A DNA stretch of 64,000 bases, from positions 1 through 64,000 of the forward strand of contig WION01000187.1 of NCBI GenBank assembly GCA_015039365.1. Reading direction: 5' to 3'. The position numbers were made by a program, and so were the translations under genes. Numbering within the stretch: the stretch's first letter is position 1; each line of letters opens with the position of its first letter. Shown piece after piece: positions 23,217 to 37,534 of the stretch. The DNA is from Amanita rubescens. Lineage: Eukaryota; Basidiomycota; Agaricomycetes; Agaricales; Amanitaceae. Below the pieces are notes generated by a model. That model did not search any database and was not told where the DNA came from. It saw only the letters and a program-made list of their open reading frames with translations.

Positions 23217-23660
23217 TTGCGACGACGTCGACAAAGTCGCCTGCGGTTATCAAGACTGATATCCGTGGACCGTCGCGTTCTGGATCGGATGAGACTGGGT
23301 TTGAGTGTGTCCATCTCCTGTCGATCGACATGAGCCAGCGTCGTCTGGATCGACCGGCCCTGGGCTGTCTCACAAGCGGTCCATTGTGAAAAAGGCGCCC
23401 GACAAGCTCTCATTTGGCATGAAGCGCGACAAGGGGAAGGACAAGCTGGCTGGCCTTCTGTCGGTCGCACGACTCTCACGACCACGCCAAGTAGCGGATC
23501 GTCCTCGTTTCGTCCAACAACCATACCGTTGTGCATGGACTATTCCGCGAATGGGAATAATGGACCATCTGCTGACGTACCGGAGACCCCCGGGAGTCAG
23601 CCATCGATGATGAGCAAGGGCAAGATGCTCTCTCCGATCCCACCAGCCTCCCCTTCATAG
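23217..23660 (+). pseudogene. Frame-disrupted remnant of an unidentified gene
   Basis: Open pieces in changing frames give Ser/Thr-rich peptide such as SSGSTGPGLSHKRSIVKKAP and KDKLAGLLSV, then, after a frame shift, TTTPSSGSSSFRPTTIP and MLSPIPPASPS with a stop. It looks like a decayed disordered C-terminus. No family was recognised. Confidence 0.35.
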
Positions 23661-23971
23661 CCACCTACGGGCGAGGTGGACGCGTTTGACAACAGGCTTT
23701 CGGTTTGAGATTAATATAGTCAAGGTCAGTTGTTACTAAGTTTTGTTTCGTACCAGCTTTATTCTGACGGCACCCGCGAAAAAAGGTCCAGTGGGGCGAG
23801 CGGAGATCGCTGGGGATTAATGCGAGTCAGACGTAGTTAATGAACCTTCATTCAACCATGTGGGTACACAGACAATCAGTGTTGCATGGTTTGGCTTAGG
23901 CTGTCCATCTCGTCTGAGGACACAACCAAAGTTCCCGCCTCGGCTGACTCTTGCTACCATTTACCAGCTAT
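23661..23971. other. Gene-free gap downstream of the M35 peptidase gene
   Basis: Nothing recognised between the remnant and the peptidase stop codon. Confidence 0.4.
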
Positions 23972-24815
23972 TTAATCAAGAGGTGGAAAATTTTCAGCAA
24001 AGTACTGGATCGAGTATGCATTCTTAAGAGCCATCTCTGGCTTCGCAAGCCTGTGCAAGCATCCGGACACAGTGCTGTCAAGATCTAGGGTTCCTCCAAC
24101 GGCATCAAAGTGGCTCCACTCGTGGACAATAACACTAGCCTGAATGATAAGAGTTATCAGAGTCATTCTCAGAAATTTCAAGAGGTCGCTTACTTTTGAT
24201 TGATAACCTACAAGTCGCTTAAGTTTCCAAAAATCAGGACAAATGTATACTCGTCCAAGTCTGGTTTGTTGCCGCATTAGCGCCAATTCGCATATACGAA
24301 AAATAACCTCACTCCTTGGGTTTGACATATGCATTAACTTTGATATGGTTGTCGCCTTTGCATTCGCTGCAGACGTACACACCATGAGGTATGTGCTCAT
24401 CCATCTTTTGAAATAATGTTTGGAGTTTTTTCCATGCCTCATGATTCGGGTTACCAAACCACTCCTTAAAACGTGGTGCGCCTTCACGATACGTTTCGAG
24501 ATAACTATAGAGAAGAACATCAATGGTATTCAGAATGGATATCAGCACAGCAACTAACTGAAGAGAATCCTTGACATAGGCTACGGCATGGGGTAGAGCT
24601 TTGGTGATCACCTCCTCTTGTTTTGCGGTGCATCCTTCAAAATTTTGAGGCGGAAAGGTCGGATTAACAGGCGAGACATCAGCCCTTGCAATGAGTCTTG
24701 ATGTAGTATCGTGAAGCCTTCGCGTCAATGGCAGCGAGTTCTGTCCTGGCAGCGGCGATCCCAATAGAACATCGAAGAAGCATGAAAGAATGAAGAGAAT
24801 GAGTGTAATTCGCAT
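23972..24815 (-). CDS. Secreted M35-type (deuterolysin/aspzincin) metallopeptidase
   Basis: A signal peptide (MRITLILFILSCFFDVLLGS) is followed by a short pro-region and ARADVSPVNPTF. The mature part has FEGCTAKQEEVITKAL, then YREGAPRFKEWFGN, a Cys pair (VYVCSECKG), ICPDFW, and the zinc site VHEWSHFDAVGGTLDLD: HExxH plus the downstream GTxD that supplies the third ligand in this family. It ends AENFPPLD. At least two introns are needed (after YVKPKE and after LVGYQSK). It would be an extracellular endopeptidase that degrades protein. Cys and tail spacing depart from classic deuterolysin, so this is a divergent member. Its 5' end and upstream DNA are partly duplicated at 25,160-25,290. Confidence 0.8.
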
Positions 24816-25159
24816 TTTACGCGTTGTTAGAATCAAGAAGAGGATCGGCGACCAGCGCGTTGGGTAGGGAGTTCGAACCTGCAAACCTGCGAGTGAAAGC
24901 CGTGGTCTCGTGCCACTACTTATGTACGCGTTATAACAGTGGGGGAGTATGCTCCGGGTTCGGCGGGGATCAACTACGCGGCATGTTTTTTTCATCTTCA
25001 AATTTGATGAGCGGCATGATGAAAAGATCAAAGCCAAAAACAATGACGTTTTTCTAACATTTGAAAATAAAGGCAAAAAAACGGTCGGTGCAAACCGACA
25101 AGTACGAGTATGTAATAATAATATGTGCGGCCGGCGATCGTATACCACTCCAAGAAAAT
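24816..25159. other. Upstream region of the M35 gene with a degenerate tRNA-like stretch
   Basis: On the minus strand at about 24,855-24,925, GGCTTTCACTCGCAGG and GCAGGTTCGAACTCCC resemble the anticodon and T arms of a tRNA-Glu, but the stems do not pair well and there is no matching acceptor stem. It is probably a tRNA-derived remnant. Nothing else was recognised. Confidence 0.25.
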
Positions 25160-25290
25160 GACATGAGTCCTTGCAATGAGTCTTGAGAAGCCTTCGCGTC
25201 AATGGCAGCGAGTTTTGTCCTGGCCGATAGAGAATAAATCTAATTGCTTGTTAGAGTCGAGAATGCGCAGGGAGTTTGAACCAGCAAACC
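25160..25290 (-). repeat. Duplicated fragment of the M35 gene 5' end and upstream DNA
   Basis: CCTTGCAATGAGTCTTGA and GAAGCCTTCGCGTCAATGG, which lie in the signal/pro-peptide part of the M35 gene at 24,680-24,740, recur here, followed by the GTTAGA and GGGAGTTTGAACC sequences that lie upstream of that gene. Small deletions break it; it is non-coding and sits just before Rab copy 5. Confidence 0.7.
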
Positions 25291-25357
25291 ATATATGGCA
25301 GTACCGGAACCTCCGCTCCGCCTCGAGTTCAACCTCACGTCACCACTGACTCCAACC

Positions 25358-26216
25358 ATGCCACCTATCCCGGGGCCAACCAACGTCAAGCTCCTCCTCA
25401 TCGGTAACGCCTCCGTAGGCAAAAGCAGCCTCTTACTCCGTTTCTCCGATTCCCAATGGTTACCAGAAGACGAAGCGAGCGCTACGATCGGTGTGGATTT
25501 TAGAGTGAGTTGCATGCACGGTTGTTATTCTTTTTCTTTGCTCTTTTTTCACTCACGTCATAGCGACTTATACTATAGGTGCACAAGATGGAAATAGGCG
25601 GGAGAAAAGTCAAATTGAGTATATGGGTGCGTGTGTGTGTGTTGTTTTGGAGGGTGTGGTGGGGTGAATTGACGTATGGGCGATTTTTACCTGGGATTGG
25701 CCCTAGACAGGATACGGCTGGTCAAGAACGGTTTAGAACGATCACGTCGTCGTATTATCGTGGTGCTCAGGGTGTTATTCTCGGTACGTTTCGCTTTGAA
25801 GTGTTCTCGTTAGATGTGGGTAAATCAGCTACTACGCAGTTTACGACGTTACTTCACGGGAAACATTTGACGCGCTCCCTCGGTGGTACACTGAGCTAGA
25901 GACATACATCACTACGCCGATTGTTAAAATCCTCGTAGGGAACAAGGTCGATAAGGAGTATTCTCGGCAGGTGGCTACGTCCGAGGGAGAGGCGTATGCG
26001 CGCAAGATGGACTCGCTCTTTATAGAGGCGTCGGCAAAGACGGCGGTGGGTGTGACGGAGACGTTTAGAGAGGTGGTGGAGAAGATTTTGAATACGGCAG
26101 AAGTTTGGGAAGGAGCGAAGGTACAGAGAACGGATGGAGGGAGGGGAGGAATGCCTGGGGGTGTGCAAGTGGTTGGGCAACAGGATGCTCATGGAGATCA
26201 AGGATGTGCCTGCTGA
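25358..26216 (+). CDS. Rab18-like small GTPase, copy 5 (canonical motifs)
   Basis: The start [20 protein letters not shown] is chosen for position just before the first beta strand; an in-frame ATG at 25,295 would add 21 residues. P-loop GNASVGKSS, switch [27 protein letters not shown], switch [38 protein letters not shown] and EASAK are all canonical, so this is the best candidate for the ancestral working gene. The C-terminal variable region is Gly/Gln rich and ends GCAC, a CxC prenylation site. Rab18-type proteins act at the ER and lipid droplets in animals; location here is inferred. It converges on CFIm25 with 74 bases between stops. Confidence 0.9.
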
Positions 26217-26290
26217 AGAGCCTAGATTACGATTACGAATGGAAGACGATTTTGGTACATGACATTATTTACTTTTTTACGATTGGGAAT

Positions 26291-27211
<921 letters not shown>

Positions 27212-27431
27212 CACGATGGTAAGTCACGTGTTACAGGGACGCGAAAACGTCGATGAAATGAATCAAGCGAGCAGGGCAGGGTAAGTTCCAGGAATTCAAG
27301 TCCTTTCCATCGCTGACCGCGCGTCATTTTCTTCTAGACTTTTTCTGCCAAACTCGGATGATCTTCTTAACAATGTCACTTTTTCTAGTTCTCAGCATTC
27401 CATACGTCTCAGTTCAATTTCTCTCTCTAAT

Positions 27432-30400
27432 ATGCCAGAGCCTACCCGACTATCCCCCATGTCCACCTCATCCCAAAAAACGCTCCGTTCCCCAACCACG
27501 AAGCGATCACCCTCTCCCGCGGCATCGCACCAACGTGCACAAGAAGACGATGATTCAGATGCCGAGTCTGAACACAGCGAACGTTCGACCGCTTTGACTA
27601 CACCCACACTGACCCCTAGTCCCGCCACCGGCTTTCCGAATCGTGCAGGAGGCGAAGACGGTTCAACGGATAGCGACTCCGAAAGTTACGTTGTTCTCAC
27701 AGGGCATTCCTCACTCTCCAGATTGCAAGCGAACCCATCAGAACGATCGCCGTTATTACGCAAGACCTCATCTTCCCAATATATGGCTTCCTCTCCCTTA
27801 CGGACCATCTTTTCAAAACGTCTCTCAATGTACTCTCTGCGTGATATTGGCAGGACAGCCCTTCGTGCTCTTCCTGCAGTGATACTTGGCTGTCTACTCA
27901 ATATTCTCGATGGCGTTTCTTGTGCGTTCCAACAACCATTCTTGTCCCAACCTCTACTAAGAACGTTTTTACAGATGGCCTCATCATCTTTCCTTCAACT
28001 GGCGTTTTTTCTGGACTAGGAACAATGGGTGTCTCCATGTTCTTCTTGTCCTGCATCGTTTCTCAGCTCGTTTACTCCCTGGGAGGAAGTGGATTCGCAT
28101 GCGCCAACGGCAGCATGATGATCGAAGTCGTGGTATGTAGTTTTTTCCCTTCTTTATTTGGGATACCCTCACACACACACATCGCCAGCCCTTTTTCCAC
28201 ATGATGGCAAATGCCATAGCAGCTCATGTTGGCGAAAATAACGCTCGCGATGTTATTGCGACAACCCTGGTCGCATATGCGCTTAGTTCTGTGATAACCG
28301 GTACATGTCGATCTACCTTTTTTTGCTAGACCTCGGCTTATTCCGTACCAGGTTTAGCTTTTCTTCTCCTCGGAGTGCTCAAACTTGGTGCCATCGTCGG
28401 TTTTTTCCCAAGGCACATCCTTGTCGGGTAAGTCCGTACGATATCACGAGTGATAATATTTATTCTTAATCACCGCTCTAGCTGCATTGGTGGAGTGGGT
28501 GTATTCCTCATCATGACTGGGTGCGTTCCTTTTTTTAAAAATAAAAATATGCGTATGTCTGAGATTCGAATTAGTCTCACCGTATGCCTCGGAATGCCGG
28601 ACGGAGCCTTCCAAGAAGCACCCTTTCAATCGATCCGACACATGTTTATGGACGCGCACACGATCTCATTGTGGCTCCTTCCTCTCTCCCTTGCAGTCCT
28701 TTTGAGGCTCATCACGCATCGGTTCCATCATCAATTGATTTTCCCTCTATGTTTGTGTTCAAATTTCAACTCCCTAATCCACACTCACACTTTTTGCGCA
28801 GATTTTATCGTTATTCCTTTCTTGTTTTATATCGTTGTAGTTGGTGCAGGTCTACCGCTGGTAGATCTCAGAAAAAATGGATGGTTGTTTGATTTAGGAA
28901 ACAACGCATCAGGAGAAGCGTGGTATAAAATGTATTCTTATCTAGGTGCGTTCACTTGGTCTCTACCATCTCTAAACTTTTGACATTTGGCGGCAGATTT
29001 CAATGCTGTGCATATAGACGCTATTTGGGCGACTTTACCTACTCAATTTGCATTGTATGTGTTGTGTGTTACGGGTGTTTCTGAGACTTTGACCACCCCT
29101 TGTAGATTATTTTTCAACATCTTGCATCCTCCGCTTAACGTTCCCGCTCTCTGTACGTCATGAGCTTTGTTATCGCTTGCGGCGACTTATATATATTTGC
29201 ACTACAGCCGTCTCGTTAAACGAAGATATCGACACTAACAAGGAACTCGTCGGTCATGGTTACTCTAATTTATTAGCAGGTCTCGTCGGGACAGTGTACG
29301 TTATCCCGTTTTGATACCACATAGCGAGTCTGACTTTTTTTCACTGTTACAGACCAAACTATCTCGTGTATATTAATACTTTATTGTCAGTTTTTTCCAG
29401 TTCTTTTCCGAGCGACGTTGTCTAATTTGTTTTGCAGATTTTCCCGCGTAGGTGGGAACACTCGCATCGCTGGATTCATGCTCGCGTTGGCGACGACGGC
29501 GTTGTTGGTTGTAGGAACTTGGCCGATCGCGTATATACGTGAGTTGCGCCTAAACTACCTAATGCCTAGACGGGCATTGACGCGATGATGCAGCTATTAT
29601 GGTCGTCGGGGCTTTGATTTTCGTATTGGGAATCGATCTCGTCAAGGAAGCCTTGTGGGATACGAGACATCGTGTTAACAAGTACGCGCTTCCGTCTTTT
29701 TGAAAACGCGATCTAAAACGTTGGCATTTTAGAACTGAATATCTGACGATTGTCAGTATCATGGTGTGCATGGCCGTATGGGACTTTGTCATTGGCGTCT
29801 TGTTTGGGATCATCGTCAGTTGTACGTATTGCCCCTTGCCCTGCGATTCGCTCTCTGAGACATTTCATTCTGCCAGGTGTGTTTTTCGTCGTGCAGAGTT
29901 CACAAAGGAGGAGCATTCGTACGATCCAAACAGGCGAAACGGCCATGTCGTCCGTTCGCCGTCCGAGCTTGCAAAGAGAATACATCCGCGAGGTGTCCAA
30001 GCAGACAACCGTCATAAAACTGCAAGGCTTCCTCTTCTTTGGAACTATCGCCTACGTCGAGGAAACCATCCGTTCGCTGATTGACGCTCCCTCTTGGAAA
30101 CGCAATCCGATCCGGTTCCTCGTCCTCGATCTGTCCCTCGTAGCAGGGGTGGATATGTCCTCTGCCGAAGCGTTCGTGAGGATCCAAAGGCTGCTTTATG
30201 GTAAAGCTATCACACTCGTGTTTTGCGGATTCCAGGCGGGCTCGTCCGTCGGTCAAGCATTGGGGTCTGTGGGTGTATTAGGATCATCCAGTGTTGAGTT
30301 ATTCTCGACGTTGAACGATGCGATGGAGTGTGAGTCCCCGCCCTTCCTTTCTCTCTTACACGCAGGTTGGACTGAATTGGGCGGTCAGGGACAGAAAACG

Positions 30401-31172
30401 AGTACCTCCATGCGTGGTATAGATCACAAAAGATGGAAGCGACCGCGTCGTGCAGTAAGTCTCTGCCCCAAAAAAATTTTAAAGAAAGAATCTGAACGCC
30501 CGCGACTTTGACAGCGGTACCCATGCTCAGGCACCCCGATCCTATCGGAGGCCTATACGGATCCCTAGGCCGCTCTCCTCGCCAAGCTCAACTACGTGTC
30601 GCAGCCGAACGTACGCTCGCCACAGAACCCATCACAATTCCAGCAGAACACGAATACGACGAAGAACCGTTTATCGCTCTCCGTAAAATCTTTTCAACCT
30701 TCAACAATACGGGCAACTTGCGCGAGTTTTATCCTGTTAAATCGTATTTGGAGCGGTTGACGTTGGCCCCGGGCCTTGTGTTGTGGAGGCAGGGAGACCC
30801 CCCGGACGGGCTGTACATTGTCGAGTCGGGCGTGCTCAAGGCGACGTATGCGTTCGCGGAGCATACGCAGAATATGGAGGAAACGATGTGTGCCGGTACC
30901 CTTGCCGGAGAGTTGTCTGCCCTCTCGGATTTACCGAGGAACGCGACAGTGGTGGTCGAACGTCCTGCGGTGTTGTGGAAGTTGTCCACTGGAAATTTGA
31001 GGAGGCTGAGAATGCAGAAACCGGAATTGGCAACTGCTTTTACACTTCTTGTTTTGAAATGTGCGTGCGAGTGCTTTTTTCCCTTCTTTTGAGAATCTTA
31101 TACTGACTACGGGGTGTAGCTGCCAAAATCGATTATGACATTTTGCTTGGAGCTCTCGCTTCAAGACAGTGA
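27432..31172 (+). CDS. SulP/SLC26-family transporter with STAS and cyclic-nucleotide-binding-like domains (Vsb1/YGR125W type)
   Basis: A 150-residue Ser/Pro-rich cytosolic N-terminus (MPEPTRLSPMSTSS) precedes the SulP membrane domain, which starts LRALPAVILGCLLNILDGVS and YGLIIFPSTGVFSG. Many short introns follow. The STAS domain is near 29,900-30,330 (TVIKLQGFLFFGTIAYVEE; FLVLDLSLVAGVDMSSAEAF). The C-terminus has a cyclic-nucleotide-binding-like beta roll (LTLAPGLVLWRQGDPPDGLY; ALSDLPRNATVVVERPAVLW), ending DYDILLGALASRQ. This domain order matches yeast Vsb1/YGR125W, linked to vacuolar storage of basic amino acids; whether the roll binds a nucleotide is unknown. Substrate is therefore inferred, and classic sulfate uptake is less likely. 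It converges with the RhoGEF (76 bases). Confidence 0.88.
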
Positions 31173-31248
31173 CATCATCCCCAAAAAAGACTGCATTATG
31201 CATGCTAGTTACTACACACATGTAAAGATACATACAACCAAAAGTGTA

Positions 31249-34200
31249 TTACGACTTGGACATTTCTTGTAATACTTGTTGGAATCGCAGAGTCCACCAA
31301 CCACGTTCTTCCCGTTCTTGCTGCATAGAATCACCTTGTCCATCTAGAATTTGAGCAGAAGGACTCTTTGGAACAGGCAGACCAGCGTCGAGTAGAGGAG
31401 TCATGAGATGCTTCGGATCTTGACAATTAGTATAGTTTATCTTGCCAGCGGTCGGGTACGAAAGGGACCGGAGCGTCGATCGAGAACACCGCTGAAAAGC
31501 CGACCGCCACTGTTCGATTTGGCGCTGAAAAACTTCTTGCGTTTCACTTTGCAACAAGAGCCTTGCCCGGACCGTTGTCAGACACATGCTAGACATCTTC
31601 AATTCCTCGTTCAACGGAATAAGATCAAGTTCCAAAGCAACAGATCCCGAATAGCCATCTTCAGCTTGCAACTCGGCGTGAAAAACCAGAGAAAGCCCGA
31701 TGCCATTTACAAGCTGAAACGAGGGTTTGCCAGGGTCTTGGGAAGTGGGTGTTGCCAGAATAACCAGATCAGAAAGGAGAAACAAGTGAACGGTTTTACG
31801 TGCTTCCGTGGTTGTCGCGGTTTCGTATGATGGGGCGTGCTCGCCCTTTGATAAGTCTCTAGAAACGTCAGAACGAATAGAGAAACCAGCACAAGACGAA
31901 GTAGTGGACTTGATGGAGCCAGACCTTCCACGCAGAGTATCCCAAGCTTGTACAGCGCTAGCTAGCCTAGACATTCGATTACCAGCTCGCTCTTTCAACG
32001 TTGGCTTTGGCGGTGTCGTAAGTTCTTGATTTCCAGCCTTAGGCGTTGACAAAACATCTTGGTCACCATCAGGAGTTAAATAAAGTTGCCCCTGACACAG
32101 AAATCGTCGGTCACGAGTAGCAAGCTGTAGCTTCGGTGAAAGTCCTCGGATAGTATTTGTCAGATCCTTGATATGATCATACTCGTCTTCTCGTAGTTTA
32201 ACTTCGGTCATGACACGGACAATGACATCGATTGACTGCAAGATACCGAAGGTTGAGAGATAATCTGGATGATCTTTCGGCGTAAATCTCAGGAGGCGCT
32301 GATGTTGATCAATCATCATGAGAAATCGGTCAAGCCCGAGCATGAATAACGTACGGAGAACAAATCACAATATCTTGTCAGCCTATTCATTGGCTCAAAC
32401 AAGAATTCTTCTAGACCCCACCCGCCACACTCCGGGGTCCGTTGCTGAATAGTAACAAACTCGCCAAAATCGTTGTCGCCCTCACGGACCATTCGGCCGA
32501 TTGCGTTGGCAATACTGCTGAGACGGACGAGATAAGGTTGATAGATCTCCAGCCGTGGAATCAACGTGAGAAGCGGCTCAGATATACTGCGAACAGAGTT
32601 TAGCTCTGGATGCGCCACTGCCCGTTGTACATTTCGTAATGTGGGAACGATATGATGTGCATGTAGGTTGGCAATATCTTCGAACCAGTCAAGGAAACGT
32701 GCAATATCGGAAGGAACACCGTCGACCCATGCTTTACTGTTCCTCACGCGCAACGGAAGAATGAAAAGTTGCACGCAGACATGCAGTCGAGCAACAAACG
32801 TCTCCTCAGAGTCGCAGAACTCGCGTATAATTTTTTGCCTTTTGGTTTCAGCGGGCTTAACCAATGGGTCATTGGAACCATCAGTCTGGTGCATTGAGCG
32901 AAGTTCATCATTATGGACAGAACGTGGACCTGGGCTTCTAGAAGTTATGTCTACTGGAGCAGGTGACAATTCTTGACGTTTGAGGGTGTCCCGATGCTGG
33001 GTGGACGCGCTGCAAACTGAAGACGCTCTTGGCCTTCCACCACATGCACTGTCTCTTTGCTCCTCTCGTCCTTCCCCGCCACCACTCAAGTTTCTGAACA
33101 ATGATGCCGCACCCACGCTCAACTCATTCCCTGTACCACCATGGACGTCTTCGCGAGCTGCACACCAGAAATTACTACCCGCAGATGAAAACTGACTTTC
33201 CGCCAGACTAGTCCTGTTCAGCTGGTGCTCTGGATTATCGTACAGCTTGTCAGACTCGGATTGCGGAATGCCAAATGCACGTCTTGCACGGGCGGCAATG
33301 ACATTAACTGTGTCAAGTACAAAACCAGCAGTGTTCGCCTTTGTACTTGCTAATGCGCCGTCCTCAGGTGCAGCATTGGGCACTTCAATATAGATAGACC
33401 GGCGTCTCAGGGCCGCTGGGGTTAGGACCGTCGGGCTACCGTCGCACATGCTTTGACGTACGACAGGGGATCTGGATGGAGATTTTCCGCGAAGAGCCCT
33501 TGCTTGCGGTTGACACTTCTGTTGCCGCAGAAGATTGCCGTCAAACGCATTTGACTGCATGTCTATCGTTTGCGCATCATCCACTTCATAATCATCTTCA
33601 TATTGCGAAGCGTCGTCGTCGTCATCTTTATCCATAGCAGAGTTTTTATTCATAAAAGAGAGCCTGGAGCCCGAGAGGGCGACGCCTTCCTCCCCTGCAT
33701 AGTCACTCTCAATATCAACTTGGTGGTCACGTCCAGAAACAGTTTTTTGTTCCAAGTCGAGTTTCGCGACCAGTTTGAGTAATGCTGCGCGGCGACGCGC
33801 GTTTTCCTGTGCAAAATTACTTTGAGGTACCTTGTGTGAAAATGAGCGTAGACCAGAGTCAGGCTCGATGCTGCTGTTGATGCCTGCAGACACCGCTGGC
33901 GATTCCTTGTCAAGCAGGTCCCTCTGTGGATCCACTGTCAGACCCAATCCTTGATAATTCCATTTTGCCTCTCTTCGCAGGGAAGAGTACTGCCGGGGAG
34001 TGGCGGGAGATTGAGGGACGTGACGTATGCTTTCCGTACTCGAGCCTAAGGCCGATATGGAACTTGACGAAGAGGGATACACCTCAGCATTTGCAACAGT
34101 TAAACGTCTACGATCTCTATTCTCCACCTCATAACGGAGCTCGATGTCAGAATCCTCTGTTGCTAGTTCTGACTGCGCAGTCTGAGCTCGTCTTCTGGTA

Positions 34201-35053
34201 TTCGCGGGACGAGGAATACTCGATTTTTGCATCTTGTTCCGCGATTTCGGAGTCACCGTGACTGGCTGAGCTATTGAATCTCTATCTTCTGAGGACGTGG
34301 CCTGATGGAAAGTGGGTTGCTGAGGCCTGGAAAACGAGTTGAGTGGTTGGCCTGGATCTGTGCATGATCTTGATCTGCTATTGCTCTGGAATGGCTTGTC
34401 GCCAAAAATGTCCTATTCTCGGTGAGCTTCAACATGGGAATATTACAATTCTGACGAACCTTGGAACTAATTCCCTGAGTTTTAGAAGATGCAGGTGGGG
34501 GCGTTTTCAATTTTTTCCCGAGAATACTTCTCATAGACCGCAAAGCGGGAGAACCTTGTGAAGGTGGGGACGCAGCGGCTGCGGGAGCCTTTGGCGTCTT
34601 TGGAGACCGCAAGACAGACTTCAGCGATTTCGGAGCAAGCCTTGAGTGTGATACAGTCATTTCCACATTATGCATAGAACCAGTACTGGGCGGTAATGGA
34701 GAGTTTGACTGGAAGTTAGGTGAACGTAAATTGGTGGTCTGCGAGTCCTCTTTCTTTTGTTCTTGCGCAGGAGGTCCTGGCGAGGGTGTTGATGTTGCAA
34801 CGCAAGTCGGAGTACGCGTCATACGATCAACGGTATCCCGTAAAGAGGGAATAAGCTGCGTCTCGAGAAGCGGTACGCCGCATATTTGACTCTGGTGTTT
34901 GGTCCTAATGGTCGACTTGGGTGACAACGGCAATTTCGATCTCATTGGACTCGCATTATGGCGCTCCTTGGGACGTTTTCTAGCATCCAGTGATGAATCC
35001 GAGGCAGAAGAATCTGGCTGATAAGAAACGGGGACAAAGTCTTGATATTGCAT
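31249..35053 (-). CDS. RhoGEF (Dbl-homology domain) with long disordered N-terminus and PH-like C-terminus
   Basis: A guanine-nucleotide exchange factor for Rho-family GTPases, which controls polarity and the actin cytoskeleton. The start is taken at MQYQDFVPVSYQPDSS. About 750 residues of Ser/Pro-rich disordered sequence follow, across an intron joining GISSK to DIFGDKPFQSN. The DH domain begins KRQKIIREFCDSEETFVARL (CR1) and includes FLFEPMNRLTRYCDLFS joined by an intron (about 32,297-32,349) to RLLRFTPKDHPDY, the conserved CR3. A PH-like region (RRFLCQGQLYLTPDG to QRQIEQWRSAF) with a long Ser-rich insert ends the protein. An earlier non-ATG or upstream start cannot be excluded. Confidence 0.85.
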
Positions 35054-35267
35054 TGCTGAGCTACAGTTGAGGATAAACGCGCGGTTACTCTGGTTGGCGT
35101 TGTTTGGATCGGAAGACGATAGCAAATAGATCGGGCCGCTCTCCTATTTCAGTTTCCAGGAAGGATGATTGTTTTCGCATCTGCGCTTCAAATGACGTGA
35201 TTTCACGTTATCGAGCCGAAGCAATAAATTACGGTTTCTCAAAGAAAGAGGTTGGTTATTATCAGCA

Positions 35268-37314
<2,047 letters not shown>

Positions 37315-37534
37315 ATTATGTTTTAATCTATACTGGTTGATGTATTACATGAAATGTTAGCGACTCCGATTTCCGCTGGTTGGAACGCGACCACAGTTTG
37401 ACAGCATCACTGCATATCTCCAATCGGTTTCATTAACTGCAATGCGAATATTATAACAATAGTAACTATTAATACAGTACACGGTCAAGCACCTATTGGC
37501 GTATTACGCTGAACAAATCAGCTCCTTTCATCAC

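Noticed and set aside
24855..24925. Possible tRNA-Glu gene on the minus strand (GGCTTTCAC, GGTTCGAACTCC)
   Set aside because: The T stem and anticodon stem pair poorly and no acceptor stem partner is present; treated as a tRNA-derived remnant.
34256..34500. Two separate genes at 31.2-34.3 kb and 34.3-35.1 kb
   Set aside because: An intron joining GISSK to DIFGDKPFQSN makes one continuous RhoGEF frame.
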